Shown one piece after another: positions 12,541 through 19,655 of a stretch of DNA of 22,515 nt. Below the pieces are notes generated by a model. That model saw only the letters and a program-made list of their open reading frames with translations. It had not been told where the DNA came from and did no database searches. The position numbers were made by a program, and so were the translations under genes. Each line of letters starts with the position of its first letter. The stretch's first letter is position 1. Source of the DNA: COE1 sp949066965 (GTDB taxonomy: Bacteria > Bacillota > Clostridia > Lachnospirales > Lachnospiraceae); the NCBI GenBank assembly GCA_949066965.1, contig CARTDA010000057.1, forward strand, positions 1-22,515, read 5' to 3'.

Positions 12541-15468
12541 ATGAAAAAAATCGAGGATTTAAAAGCGTATGAAGTAATTGAGAAAAGACAGATTGACGAC
12601 ATCGGTTCCATGAGCTGGCTTTTGCGTCATAAAAAGACAGAGGCAAGAATTGCGCTCCTGAGCAATGATGATGAAAATAAGGTATTTTATATTGGGTTCC
12701 GTACACCGCCGACGGACTCCACGGGTGTTCCACACATTATAGAACATACCGTGCTCTGTGGTTCCAGGGAATTTCCGGTGAAGGATCCGTTTGTGGAGCT
12801 TGTCAAGGGTTCGCTGAATACGTTTTTAAATGCCATGACCTACAGCGACAAGACGGTATATCCTGTTGCGAGCTGTAATGACAAGGATTTCCAGAACCTG
12901 ATGCATGTGTACCTGGATGCAGTTTTTTATCCCAATATATACAAGGAAAAGAAAATTTTCCAGCAGGAGGGCTGGCATTATGAAATGGATGACGAGGACA
13001 GCCCGATTACCATTAACGGTGTTGTTTATAATGAGATGAAAGGGGCTTTTTCTTCACCGGACGATGTAAATGACAGGGAGGTAGTCAATTCACTGTTTCC
13101 TGACACTGCATATGGCGTGGAGTCCGGTGGGGATCCCAAGGTAATTCCGGAACTCACGTATGAGGAGTTCCTTGAATTTCATGGAAGGTATTACCATCCG
13201 TCAAACAGCTATATTTATCTGTACGGCAATATGGATATGGCGGAGAAGCTTGCGTGGATAGACGAAAAGTATCTTTCCCATTTTGATAAAATTGAGATTG
13301 ATTCGGCGATAAGGATGCAGAAGGCATTTGAAAAGCCTGCCATGGTTTACAAGGAATATCCCATTATAGAAGGGGAGTCGCTGGAAAATAGTACTTATCT
13401 TTCATATAATACTGTCGTGGGGACGAGCCTTGACAAGGAGCTTTATTATGCAATGCAGATACTGGAATATGCGATATGTTCTACTTCGGCAGCGCCTTTG
13501 AAGCTTGCACTGATACACAAAAATATCGGTACGGAAGTGTATACAATCTACAACAATGGCATCTGCCAGCCATATTTTTCGATTGTTGCCAAGAATGCGG
13601 ATGCCGCGCAGAGGGATGAATTTGTCGCGACAGTCGAGGATGAGCTTTCACGCATTGTAAAGGAAGGGATTGACAAGAAATCACTGCTTGCAGGCTTGAA
13701 TTTTTATGAGTTCCGATACAGGGAGGCGGATTTTGGCTCCTATCCCAAGGGGCTGATGTACGGGCTCCAGATGTTTGACTCATGGCTTTATGACGACAAT
13801 ATGCCGTTTGACATGATTGAGGCACTTGAAATATTCAAGGACTTACGGAAAAAAATAGACACAGATTATTTTGAAAAGCTGATAGAGAAATACCTGATCC
13901 ACAACCAGCATAAATCAATTGTCGTCGTGGCGCCAAAAGAGGGGCTGGCTGCCATGGAGGAGAAAGCGCTTGCAGACCAGCTTGCCGCATATAAGGCTGG
14001 GCTGGCACCGGATGCGGTAAGGCAGATTGTGGCTGATACGAAGGCGCTGCACGCGTTTCAGGACGCGGAGGATGCGCCGGAGAATATTGCAAAAATACCG
14101 GTGCTTAAGAGGGAGGATATCAAAAAGAACGAAGAAGGCTTTGTGAATGAACTGCGCAGCATTGGCGACACGGAGGTTTTGTTCCATGATGTACAGACAA
14201 ATGGAATTGCCTATATTAAACTGATATTTGATGCACGCAATATACCGGCTGATTTGTTTGCGTATATTGGAATCCTGAAAAATGTACTTGGTTTTGTGGA
14301 TACGGACAAATATGACTTTGGCGAACTGTTTAACGAGATGAATATCCACACCGGGGGCATCGGCGGGACGGTCAATACCTATGTCAATGCAAAGAAGCTT
14401 AAGGAATACAGGCTTACTTTTGAGATGAAGACGAAGGCGATGTATGAGGAGCTTCCGGCGGCGTTTGAGATTATGACGGAGATTATGACAGCTTCGAAGC
14501 TTGATGATGAGGACAGGGTTCTTGAGATTCTTGAGGAGCTCAAATCAAGGAAACAGGCAAATATGATGGCGGCGGGGGACACGGTGGCAGCGCTCAGGGC
14601 GATGGCATATTTTAGTGAGACCGCCCAGATATCGGAGCTTACAGGAGGATTACCCTGCTATCGTATGCTGGAAGAATATACTGCTGATTATGAAGGAAAG
14701 AAGGAGGAGCTGATGCGGAAGCTTGCAGTGCTTGCAAAATGTATTTTCCGTCCGGAAAACCTTATGGTTGACATTACTGCGGGTGAGGAAGGCTTTGACA
14801 GGATAAAGGATCTTGTTCCAAAAATGAAAGCGAAATTGTTTACGGAGCCAGTAAAAAAGGAACCATTCAGGCTCGTGCCGGAAAAGCGAAACGAGGGATT
14901 TTCCACGTCTGCACAGGTACAGTATGTGTGCAGGGCGGGTGATTTTACCAAGGGTACAGATTATAAGTACACTGGGGCGTTAAAGGTGCTGAAGGTCATT
15001 CTTGGCTATGATTACTTTTGGCTCAATGTGCGCGTAAAAGGCGGGGCATATGGCTGTGCATGTAATTTTACGAGAATGGGGGACAGTTATTTTGTCTCAT
15101 ACAGGGATCCGAACCTTAGTAAGACGATTGACGTTTTTGAGCGTGCAAGCAGTTATCTGAGGGAATTTATAGCTGACGAGCGGACGATGACGAAATACAT
15201 CATAGGCGCCATCAGCGACATGGATGTTCCGCTGACACCGGCCGGAAAGGGCGCACGTTCAGCGGCTGCATACCTGACGAATACGGATTTTGCAGAAGTA
15301 CAGAAAGAGCGTGATGAGGTACTCTCATGCAGCCAGGAGGATATCAGGGCGCTTGCCGGCTATCTTGATGCCATTATCGGGCAGGATATTGTGTGTGTTG
15401 TGGGAAATAGTCAGGCAATAGAGGAAAACAAAGATATATTTATGAATGTGGAGAACCTCTTTCATTAA
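12541..15468 (+). CDS. M16C zinc metalloprotease (presequence protease/insulinase family)
   Basis: This enzyme of about 975 residues degrades peptides inside a closed chamber formed by its two halves. The inverted zinc motif H65-I-I-E68-H69 is intact, and E165 in VVYNEMKGAF is the third ligand. The C-terminal half carries RVKGGAYGC, the Arg/Tyr segment typical of presequence-protease-like (Cym1/PreP) members. Length matches single-chain M16C proteins. No signal peptide is seen, so it is probably cytoplasmic and clears short peptides. ATG 12541 is chosen because GGAG lies 6 bases upstream and the family begins near KKIEDLKAYEVIEK; the frame is open back to 12454 but that part overlaps the previous gene. 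Era follows after 74 bases. Confidence 0.92.
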   Translation: MKKIEDLKAYEVIEKRQIDDIGSMSWLLRHKKTEARIALLSNDDENKVFYIGFRTPPTDSTGVPHIIEHTVLCGSREFPVKDPFVELVKGSLNTFLNAMTYSDKTVYPVASCNDKDFQNLMHVYLDAVFYPNIYKEKKIFQQEGWHYEMDDEDSPITINGVVYNEMKGAFSSPDDVNDREVVNSLFPDTAYGVESGGDPKVIPELTYEEFLEFHGRYYHPSNSYIYLYGNMDMAEKLAWIDEKYLSHFDKIEIDSAIRMQKAFEKPAMVYKEYPIIEGESLENSTYLSYNTVVGTSLDKELYYAMQILEYAICSTSAAPLKLALIHKNIGTEVYTIYNNGICQPYFSIVAKNADAAQRDEFVATVEDELSRIVKEGIDKKSLLAGLNFYEFRYREADFGSYPKGLMYGLQMFDSWLYDDNMPFDMIEALEIFKDLRKKIDTDYFEKLIEKYLIHNQHKSIVVVAPKEGLAAMEEKALADQLAAYKAGLAPDAVRQIVADTKALHAFQDAEDAPENIAKIPVLKREDIKKNEEGFVNELRSIGDTEVLFHDVQTNGIAYIKLIFDARNIPADLFAYIGILKNVLGFVDTDKYDFGELFNEMNIHTGGIGGTVNTYVNAKKLKEYRLTFEMKTKAMYEELPAAFEIMTEIMTASKLDDEDRVLEILEELKSRKQANMMAAGDTVAALRAMAYFSETAQISELTGGLPCYRMLEEYTADYEGKKEELMRKLAVLAKCIFRPENLMVDITAGEEGFDRIKDLVPKMKAKLFTEPVKKEPFRLVPEKRNEGFSTSAQVQYVCRAGDFTKGTDYKYTGALKVLKVILGYDYFWLNVRVKGGAYGCACNFTRMGDSYFVSYRDPNLSKTIDVFERASSYLREFIADERTMTKYIIGAISDMDVPLTPAGKGARSAAAYLTNTDFAEVQKERDEVLSCSQEDIRALAGYLDAIIGQDIVCVVGNSQAIEENKDIFMNVENLFH

Positions 15469-15542
15469 ATTATGATACTTTCGGACAGGGCATTTTGAAA
15501 AAAAGCCCGAAATACATTCCAGAACGGAGTAGATGAAAATAT

Positions 15543-16445
15543 ATGAATGAAAAATATAAGTCAGGTTTTGCGGCACTGATAGGAAGACCCAATGTGGGGA
15601 AATCAACACTGATGAACTGTCTGATTGGGCAGAAGATAGCCATAACCTCCAAAAAGCCGCAGACCACGCGAAACCGTATACAGACCGTATATACTTCCGA
15701 TGAGGGGCAGATTGTGTTTGTGGATACGCCCGGCATTCACAAGGCAAAAAATAAACTGGGCAGTTATATGGTCAATGTGGCGGAGCACAGCCTGCGGGAA
15801 GTGGATGTCATACTGTGGCTTGTGGAGCCGACAGACTATATTGGTGCAGGAGAACAGCATATTATCGAACAGCTGAAAAAAGTAAAGACACCAATTATTT
15901 TAGTAATCAATAAGATAGACACAGTGAAAAAGGAACAGCTTCTTGGATATATCGATACTTACCGGAAGAAGCTTGATTTTGCGGAGGTCGTTCCTGTGTC
16001 CGCGCTCAAAAGTGACAACACGGAAGTCCTGATTGAGCAGATTATGAAATACCTGCCGTACGGACCGGCATTTTATGATGAGGATACAATAACCGACCAG
16101 CCGACAAGGCAGATTGTGGCAGAGCTTATCCGGGAAAAAGTGCTCAGGAGCATTGACGAGGAGATTCCGCATGGCGTGGCGGTGACAATTGAATCCATGA
16201 AATATCGGAAAAAGATTGTGGATATTGATGCCTCGATTATCTGTGAACGGGATTCCCACAAGGGAATTATTATCGGAAAGGGCGGGTCCATGCTCAAAAA
16301 AATCGGTTCCATGGCACGCCCTGAGATTGAGGACTTGCTGGAACAGCATGTGAATCTGCAGCTGTGGGTAAAGGTCAAAAAAGACTGGCGGGACAGTGAT
16401 TTCCTGATAAAGAATTTTGGCTATGACCCCAAAGATAATGAATAA
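15543..16445 (+). CDS. era: GTPase Era
   Basis: Era is an essential GTPase that binds the 3' end of 16S rRNA and helps 30S subunit assembly. The 300-residue product shows G1 GRPNVGKS (14-21), the switch region PQTTRNRI, G3 DTPG (61-64), G4 NKID (123-126) and G5 SAL (153-155), then a KH RNA-binding domain with GKGG (245-248). Length is standard and no residue is missing. GGAG at 15526-15529 is 13 bases upstream, rather far. ATG 15533 lies nearer but meets a stop after five codons, so 15543 is the start. The era-recO neighbourhood is common in Firmicutes. Confidence 0.97.
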   Translation: MNEKYKSGFAALIGRPNVGKSTLMNCLIGQKIAITSKKPQTTRNRIQTVYTSDEGQIVFVDTPGIHKAKNKLGSYMVNVAEHSLREVDVILWLVEPTDYIGAGEQHIIEQLKKVKTPIILVINKIDTVKKEQLLGYIDTYRKKLDFAEVVPVSALKSDNTEVLIEQIMKYLPYGPAFYDEDTITDQPTRQIVAELIREKVLRSIDEEIPHGVAVTIESMKYRKKIVDIDASIICERDSHKGIIIGKGGSMLKKIGSMARPEIEDLLEQHVNLQLWVKVKKDWRDSDFLIKNFGYDPKDNE

Positions 16446-16510
16446 AATTGCCCTATAAGCACACCCTATTCTTGGATACAGATTGAAAATTCATTATTTT
16501 TAATCTGCAT

Positions 16511-16588
16511 ATTCGCACGACAGATGAAGTCTGCCGTGCGTATCGCGCCAGCCGCAGCTGCGGAGCGGCATATTTCCTTATGCGGCTG
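16511..16588 (+). repeat. Dispersed structured repeat, copy 2 (era to recO gap)
   Basis: This is the second copy of the 78-bp element at 3774-3851, inverted relative to it. ATTCGCAC (16511-16518) pairs with GTGCGTAT (16536-16543) with one mismatch, enclosing CAGA/TCTG. After CGCGC, CAGCCGCA (16549-16556) pairs with TGCGGCTG (16581-16588), enclosing GCTG/CGGC and the invariant ATATTTCCTTA (16570-16580) as a one-sided bulge. Compared with copy 1, at least three stem pairs change on both sides (A-T to G-C kind) and one becomes G-U, so pairing is kept. TGCA at 16506-16509 and 16591-16594 may close the fold. Confidence 0.75.
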
Positions 16589-16600
16589 TGTGCACAACTT

Positions 16601-16636
16601 TATACTGGGAGGTCAGTTCTTTCGACTGCCAGTATA
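16601..16636 (+). promoter_or_regulatory. Large hairpin upstream of yqzL/recO
   Basis: TATACTGG (16601-16608) pairs perfectly with CCAGTATA (16629-16636), and inside it CAGT (16614-16617) pairs with ACTG (16625-16628), leaving a one-sided 5-base bulge. The stem stacks directly after repeat copy 2 and ends 31 bases before the yqzL-like start. No T run follows, so it is more likely a leader structure or processing site than a terminator. The remaining gap from the era stop to 16510 shows no gene. Confidence 0.45.
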
Positions 16637-16667
16637 ATATGTAATACAGAAAGGGCAGGGACGTTAA

Positions 16668-16847
16668 ATGCACGAGGATGGATGGAGCCGGTTTATGCAG
16701 ACGGGACAGGTACACGATTATCTGGCTTACAAGGGGCATCCTGATATGGAAAAGGCCGAAAGTAAGGCAGGAGAGATACATGAGCATGGGGACGCAGGAT
16801 TTCGTAATACTGACAGGGATGATTATAAAAGCAGAACCCTTGGGTGA
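16668..16847 (+). CDS. YqzL-like small protein overlapping recO
   Basis: This is a 59-codon gene in a different frame from recO. ATG 16668 has AGGG 7 bases upstream. The N-terminal part GWSRFMQTGQVHDYLAYK matches the pattern of the YqzL family (W-x2-F-x-Q-T-G-x3-Y-L-x-[FY]-K), small Firmicute proteins encoded just upstream of recO. The conserved part ends near residue 25. The rest is charged, and its coding sequence overlaps the first 68 bases of recO, so the two are probably translationally coupled. Function of the family is unknown. Position and motif together make it more credible than length alone. Confidence 0.75.
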   Translation: MHEDGWSRFMQTGQVHDYLAYKGHPDMEKAESKAGEIHEHGDAGFRNTDRDDYKSRTLG

Positions 16848-17442
16848 ATACGACAGGAGAGTAGTGATTCTCACAAAGGAAAGGGGAAAAATATCAGCCT
16901 TTGCCAAGGGCTCACGAAGGCCTGGCAACAGGCTGATGGCACCGACCAGCCCATTTTCGTTTGGGCAGTTTAAACTGTATGCAGGCAGGAGCTCGTACAA
17001 TATGCTGGATGCAGACATATCCAACTATTTTGAGGAGCTCAGGCAGGATTATTCCGGCGCATACTATGGAATGTACTTTCTGGAAATATGTGATTACTAT
17101 ACAAGGGAGAACAATGACGAGACAGGAATGCTGAAACTGTTGTATCAGTCGCTCAGGGCGCTGGCATCCCAAAGCTTTGAGAACCGGCTTGTGCGGTATG
17201 TGTTTGAGATAAAAGCCATTGTGTTAAACGGAGAGTTTCCAGGAATCATGCAGATGGACAAGCTGTTGGAATCGACGGCGTACGCGATTGACTACATAGT
17301 GAAAACACCTGTTGAAAAGCTTTTCTCGTTTCAGGTAAAGCCCGGAGTGCTGCGGGAACTTGGTATTTTTAGTGGGAACTTGTGCAGGCGGGTGATGGAT
17401 AAGAATTTTAAAAGTCTTGAAATACTTGAAAATATTGAATAA
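16780..17442 (+). CDS. recO: DNA repair protein RecO
   Basis: RecO works with RecR to load RecA onto SSB-coated DNA and anneals strands during recombinational repair. The 220-residue product begins with the OB-fold signature VILTGMIIKAEPLGEYDRRV and KERGKISAFAKGSRRPGNRL, then a helical C-terminal domain. ATG 16780 is chosen because AGGAG (16769-16773) is 6 bases upstream; the frame is open to 16678, but that part is the yqzL-like gene in another frame. The protein is slightly short, and the CxxC-type zinc site of many RecO proteins is absent (only isolated cysteines, in EICDYY and NLCRRV). That occurs in some RecO lineages and does not imply a broken gene. Confidence 0.92.
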   Translation: MSMGTQDFVILTGMIIKAEPLGEYDRRVVILTKERGKISAFAKGSRRPGNRLMAPTSPFSFGQFKLYAGRSSYNMLDADISNYFEELRQDYSGAYYGMYFLEICDYYTRENNDETGMLKLLYQSLRALASQSFENRLVRYVFEIKAIVLNGEFPGIMQMDKLLESTAYAIDYIVKTPVEKLFSFQVKPGVLRELGIFSGNLCRRVMDKNFKSLEILENIE

Positions 17443-17454
17443 GTTGTTTATAAT
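17426..17454 (+). promoter_or_regulatory. Promoter of the lipoprotein gene
   Basis: TTGAAA at 17426-17431 and a perfect TATAAT at 17449-17454 are 17 bases apart, starting inside the last codons of recO. Transcription from about 17461 would drive the lipoprotein gene and possibly glyS and alaS. Confidence 0.6.
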
Positions 17455-17513
17455 AAAACGCAGAACTTTTTATGCCTTTTGGTTGTCACAGTAGTATGGA
17501 TATGGAGATGAAA

Positions 17514-18167
17514 ATGAAGAAATCTATGGGAGCAGGAAAAACATTATTTTTGATAGTGTGTCTGTGCGTGATGGGAATTACGGCGTGCGGGGAACGGACA
17601 CAGGAAGGTTCAGGCGATGATTCCGAGGTGTCGTCTATTTCAGTCAATAAGGACGGCAGCATATCGAGCAGGATTGTTGAGGATTTTAGTGAGAGCTATT
17701 ATGATGCCGGTGGCTTAAAGTCCATGATTGAGACTGCAATCGCTGACTACAAGGGGCAGGATAGTACGGCGCAGGTCACGTTAAAGAAGTGTGAGGCTTC
17801 AGATGGGAGTGTAAATGTCCTGATGGAGTTTGCCGATTACAAATCTTATGCGGGATTTAACGGAGAGGAATTTTTTGCGGGGACGATACAGGCGGCAAAC
17901 CAGGCAGGATTTGACTTGAATGTCACTTTGCAGGCAGTGTCGGACAAGGCAGACTTGTCCAGCGTTTCCAAGCCGGAACTCTTGGGAATGGGTGACAGCC
18001 ATATTGTTATCTTTAAGGCAGCAGAATCGGATGGGGCGGAAGCGTCGCCCATGCGCATCAACTGCTATGGTGAGATACTGTACGTGGGAGAAGGTGTCAC
18101 GGCTGTGGGAAAAAAGAGTGCTGACGTGACAGGTTCTGGCGGGTATGGAATGCTTGTATTTCAATAA
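17514..18167 (+). CDS. Putative lipoprotein of unknown function
   Basis: This is a 217-residue exported protein. A basic start (MKKSMGAGK) and hydrophobic stretch (TLFLIVCLCVMGITA) end in a lipobox, ITAC, with C25 as the lipidation site. An acidic Ser-rich linker (QEGSGDDSEVSSIS) leads to the folded part, which alternates beta-like strands and short helices (SMIETAIADYKGQ, VTLKKCEASDGSVNVLMEFA). A Gly-rich C-terminus ends in GYGMLVFQ. No enzyme motif is seen. GGAG at 17504-17507 is 6 bases before ATG 17514; earlier in-frame ATGs at 17496, 17502 and 17508 lie too close to or before that site. It sits between recO and glyS with its own promoter and is probably anchored on the outer face of the cytoplasmic membrane. 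Confidence 0.8.
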   Translation: MKKSMGAGKTLFLIVCLCVMGITACGERTQEGSGDDSEVSSISVNKDGSISSRIVEDFSESYYDAGGLKSMIETAIADYKGQDSTAQVTLKKCEASDGSVNVLMEFADYKSYAGFNGEEFFAGTIQAANQAGFDLNVTLQAVSDKADLSSVSKPELLGMGDSHIVIFKAAESDGAEASPMRINCYGEILYVGEGVTAVGKKSADVTGSGGYGMLVFQ

Positions 18168-18214
18168 AGGATTGGGATTTTAATAAAAATATATAAATGT
18201 TAGGAGAGTACGAA

Positions 18215-19606
18215 ATGGAGAAGACATTAGACAAGATTGTAGCACTTTCAAAAAGCAGGGGATTTGTATATCCCGGTTCGGAGATTTATGGCGGACTAGC
18301 CAACACATGGGACTATGGAAATCTCGGGGTCGAGTTAAAGAATAACGTAAAGAAGGCATGGTGGCAGAAATTTATTATAGAAAACCCATATAATGTGGGT
18401 GTGGACTGTGCAATTCTCATGAATCCGCAGACATGGGTTGCATCAGGTCACCTTGGCGGCTTTTCGGATCCGCTTATGGACTGTAAGGAGTGCCACGAGA
18501 GATTCCGTGCGGACAAGCTGATTGAGGATTATGCAGGGGAGAACGGAATTGAGCTGGAGAAACCGATTGACGCGTTTTCACAGGAGGAAATGAAGCATTT
18601 CATTGAGGAAAAAAAGATTGCCTGCCCGACATGCGGCAAGCATAATTTTACGGATATCCGCCAGTTTAACCTGATGTTTAAGACGTTCCAGGGCGTGACG
18701 GAGGATGCGAAGAACACTGTCTATCTGCGGCCGGAGACGGCACAGGGAATCTTTGTCAATTTTAAGAATGTGCAGAGGACTTCAAGAAAAAAGATACCGT
18801 TCGGTATCGGCCAGATTGGAAAATCATTTCGAAATGAGATTACGCCGGGTAATTTCACGTTCCGGACAAGGGAATTTGAGCAGATGGAGCTTGAATTTTT
18901 CTGCGAGCCGGGCACAGACCTTGAGTGGTTCCAGTATTGGAGGGGCTTCTGCCGCGACTGGCTGATAAGCCTCGGCATTAAGGAGGAGGAGATGCGCCTG
19001 CGTGACCATGCGCCGGAGGAGCTTTGTTTTTACTCCAAGGGAACAACGGATATTGAGTTTTTATTCCCGTCAATCGGCTGGGGCGAGCTCTGGGGAATTG
19101 CCGACAGGACAGACTATGACCTTACACAGCACCAGAATACTTCTGGACAGGATATGTCTTACTTTGACGATGAGAAAAAGGAAAAATACATACCGTATGT
19201 CATTGAGCCGTCCCTTGGCGCAGACCGCGTAGTGCTCGCGTTTTTATGTGCAGCATATGATGAGGAAGAGTTTGGGGAGGGAGACATGCGAACCGTCCTT
19301 CACTTCCATCCTGCGATTGCACCGGTAAAAATCGGTGTCCTTCCACTGAGCAAGAAACTCAACGAGGGTGCAGAAAAAGTATTTGCGCAGCTTTCCAAGA
19401 AATATAACTGTGAGTTTGACGACAGGGGAAATATCGGCAAGAGATACCGCCGTCAGGATGAAATTGGTACGCCGTTCTGTGTTACATATGATTTTGATTC
19501 AGAGCAGGATCAGGCGGTGACTGTCCGCTTCCGCGATTCCATGGAGCAGGAGCGTATCAAAATTGACGAGCTGGACGCTTACTTTGCTGATAAGTTTGTG
19601 TTCTAA
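18215..19606 (+). CDS. glyS: Glycyl-tRNA synthetase, single-chain type
   Basis: GlyRS charges tRNA-Gly with glycine. This is the dimeric alpha2 form (also called GlyQS) rather than the two-subunit GlyQ/GlyS form. The 463-residue protein shows RGFVYPGSEIYGGLANTWDY near the start and a zinc-site insertion (CKECHERF with CPTCGKHNF). Class II motif 2 (SFRNEITPGNFTFRTREFEQ) and motif 3 (LGADRVVLAFLCAA) follow, and then an anticodon-binding domain from about APVKIGVLPLS. AGGAG at 18202-18206 is 8 bases before ATG 18215; an in-frame ATG at 18197 precedes that site and is rejected. The 47-base upstream gap is too short for a T-box, so control must come from upstream promoters. Confidence 0.96.
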   Translation: MEKTLDKIVALSKSRGFVYPGSEIYGGLANTWDYGNLGVELKNNVKKAWWQKFIIENPYNVGVDCAILMNPQTWVASGHLGGFSDPLMDCKECHERFRADKLIEDYAGENGIELEKPIDAFSQEEMKHFIEEKKIACPTCGKHNFTDIRQFNLMFKTFQGVTEDAKNTVYLRPETAQGIFVNFKNVQRTSRKKIPFGIGQIGKSFRNEITPGNFTFRTREFEQMELEFFCEPGTDLEWFQYWRGFCRDWLISLGIKEEEMRLRDHAPEELCFYSKGTTDIEFLFPSIGWGELWGIADRTDYDLTQHQNTSGQDMSYFDDEKKEKYIPYVIEPSLGADRVVLAFLCAAYDEEEFGEGDMRTVLHFHPAIAPVKIGVLPLSKKLNEGAEKVFAQLSKKYNCEFDDRGNIGKRYRRQDEIGTPFCVTYDFDSEQDQAVTVRFRDSMEQERIKIDELDAYFADKFVF

Positions 19607-19655
19607 TAAGGGATATCGTTTGATAAATGTATAGATAAAATTTGGAGGAATGATT

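Noticed and set aside
15479..15517. GGGC/GCCC hairpin between the M16C gene and era
   Set aside because: Short broken stem with no T tract; not convincing as a terminator.
16479..16507. CAGATT/AATCTG hairpin as an era terminator
   Set aside because: Six base pairs with a 17-base AT-rich loop and no T run after it; likely chance in AT-rich sequence.
18172..18197. Promoter for glyS (TTGGGA and TATAAA)
   Set aside because: The spacing is 14 bases, too short for a standard promoter.
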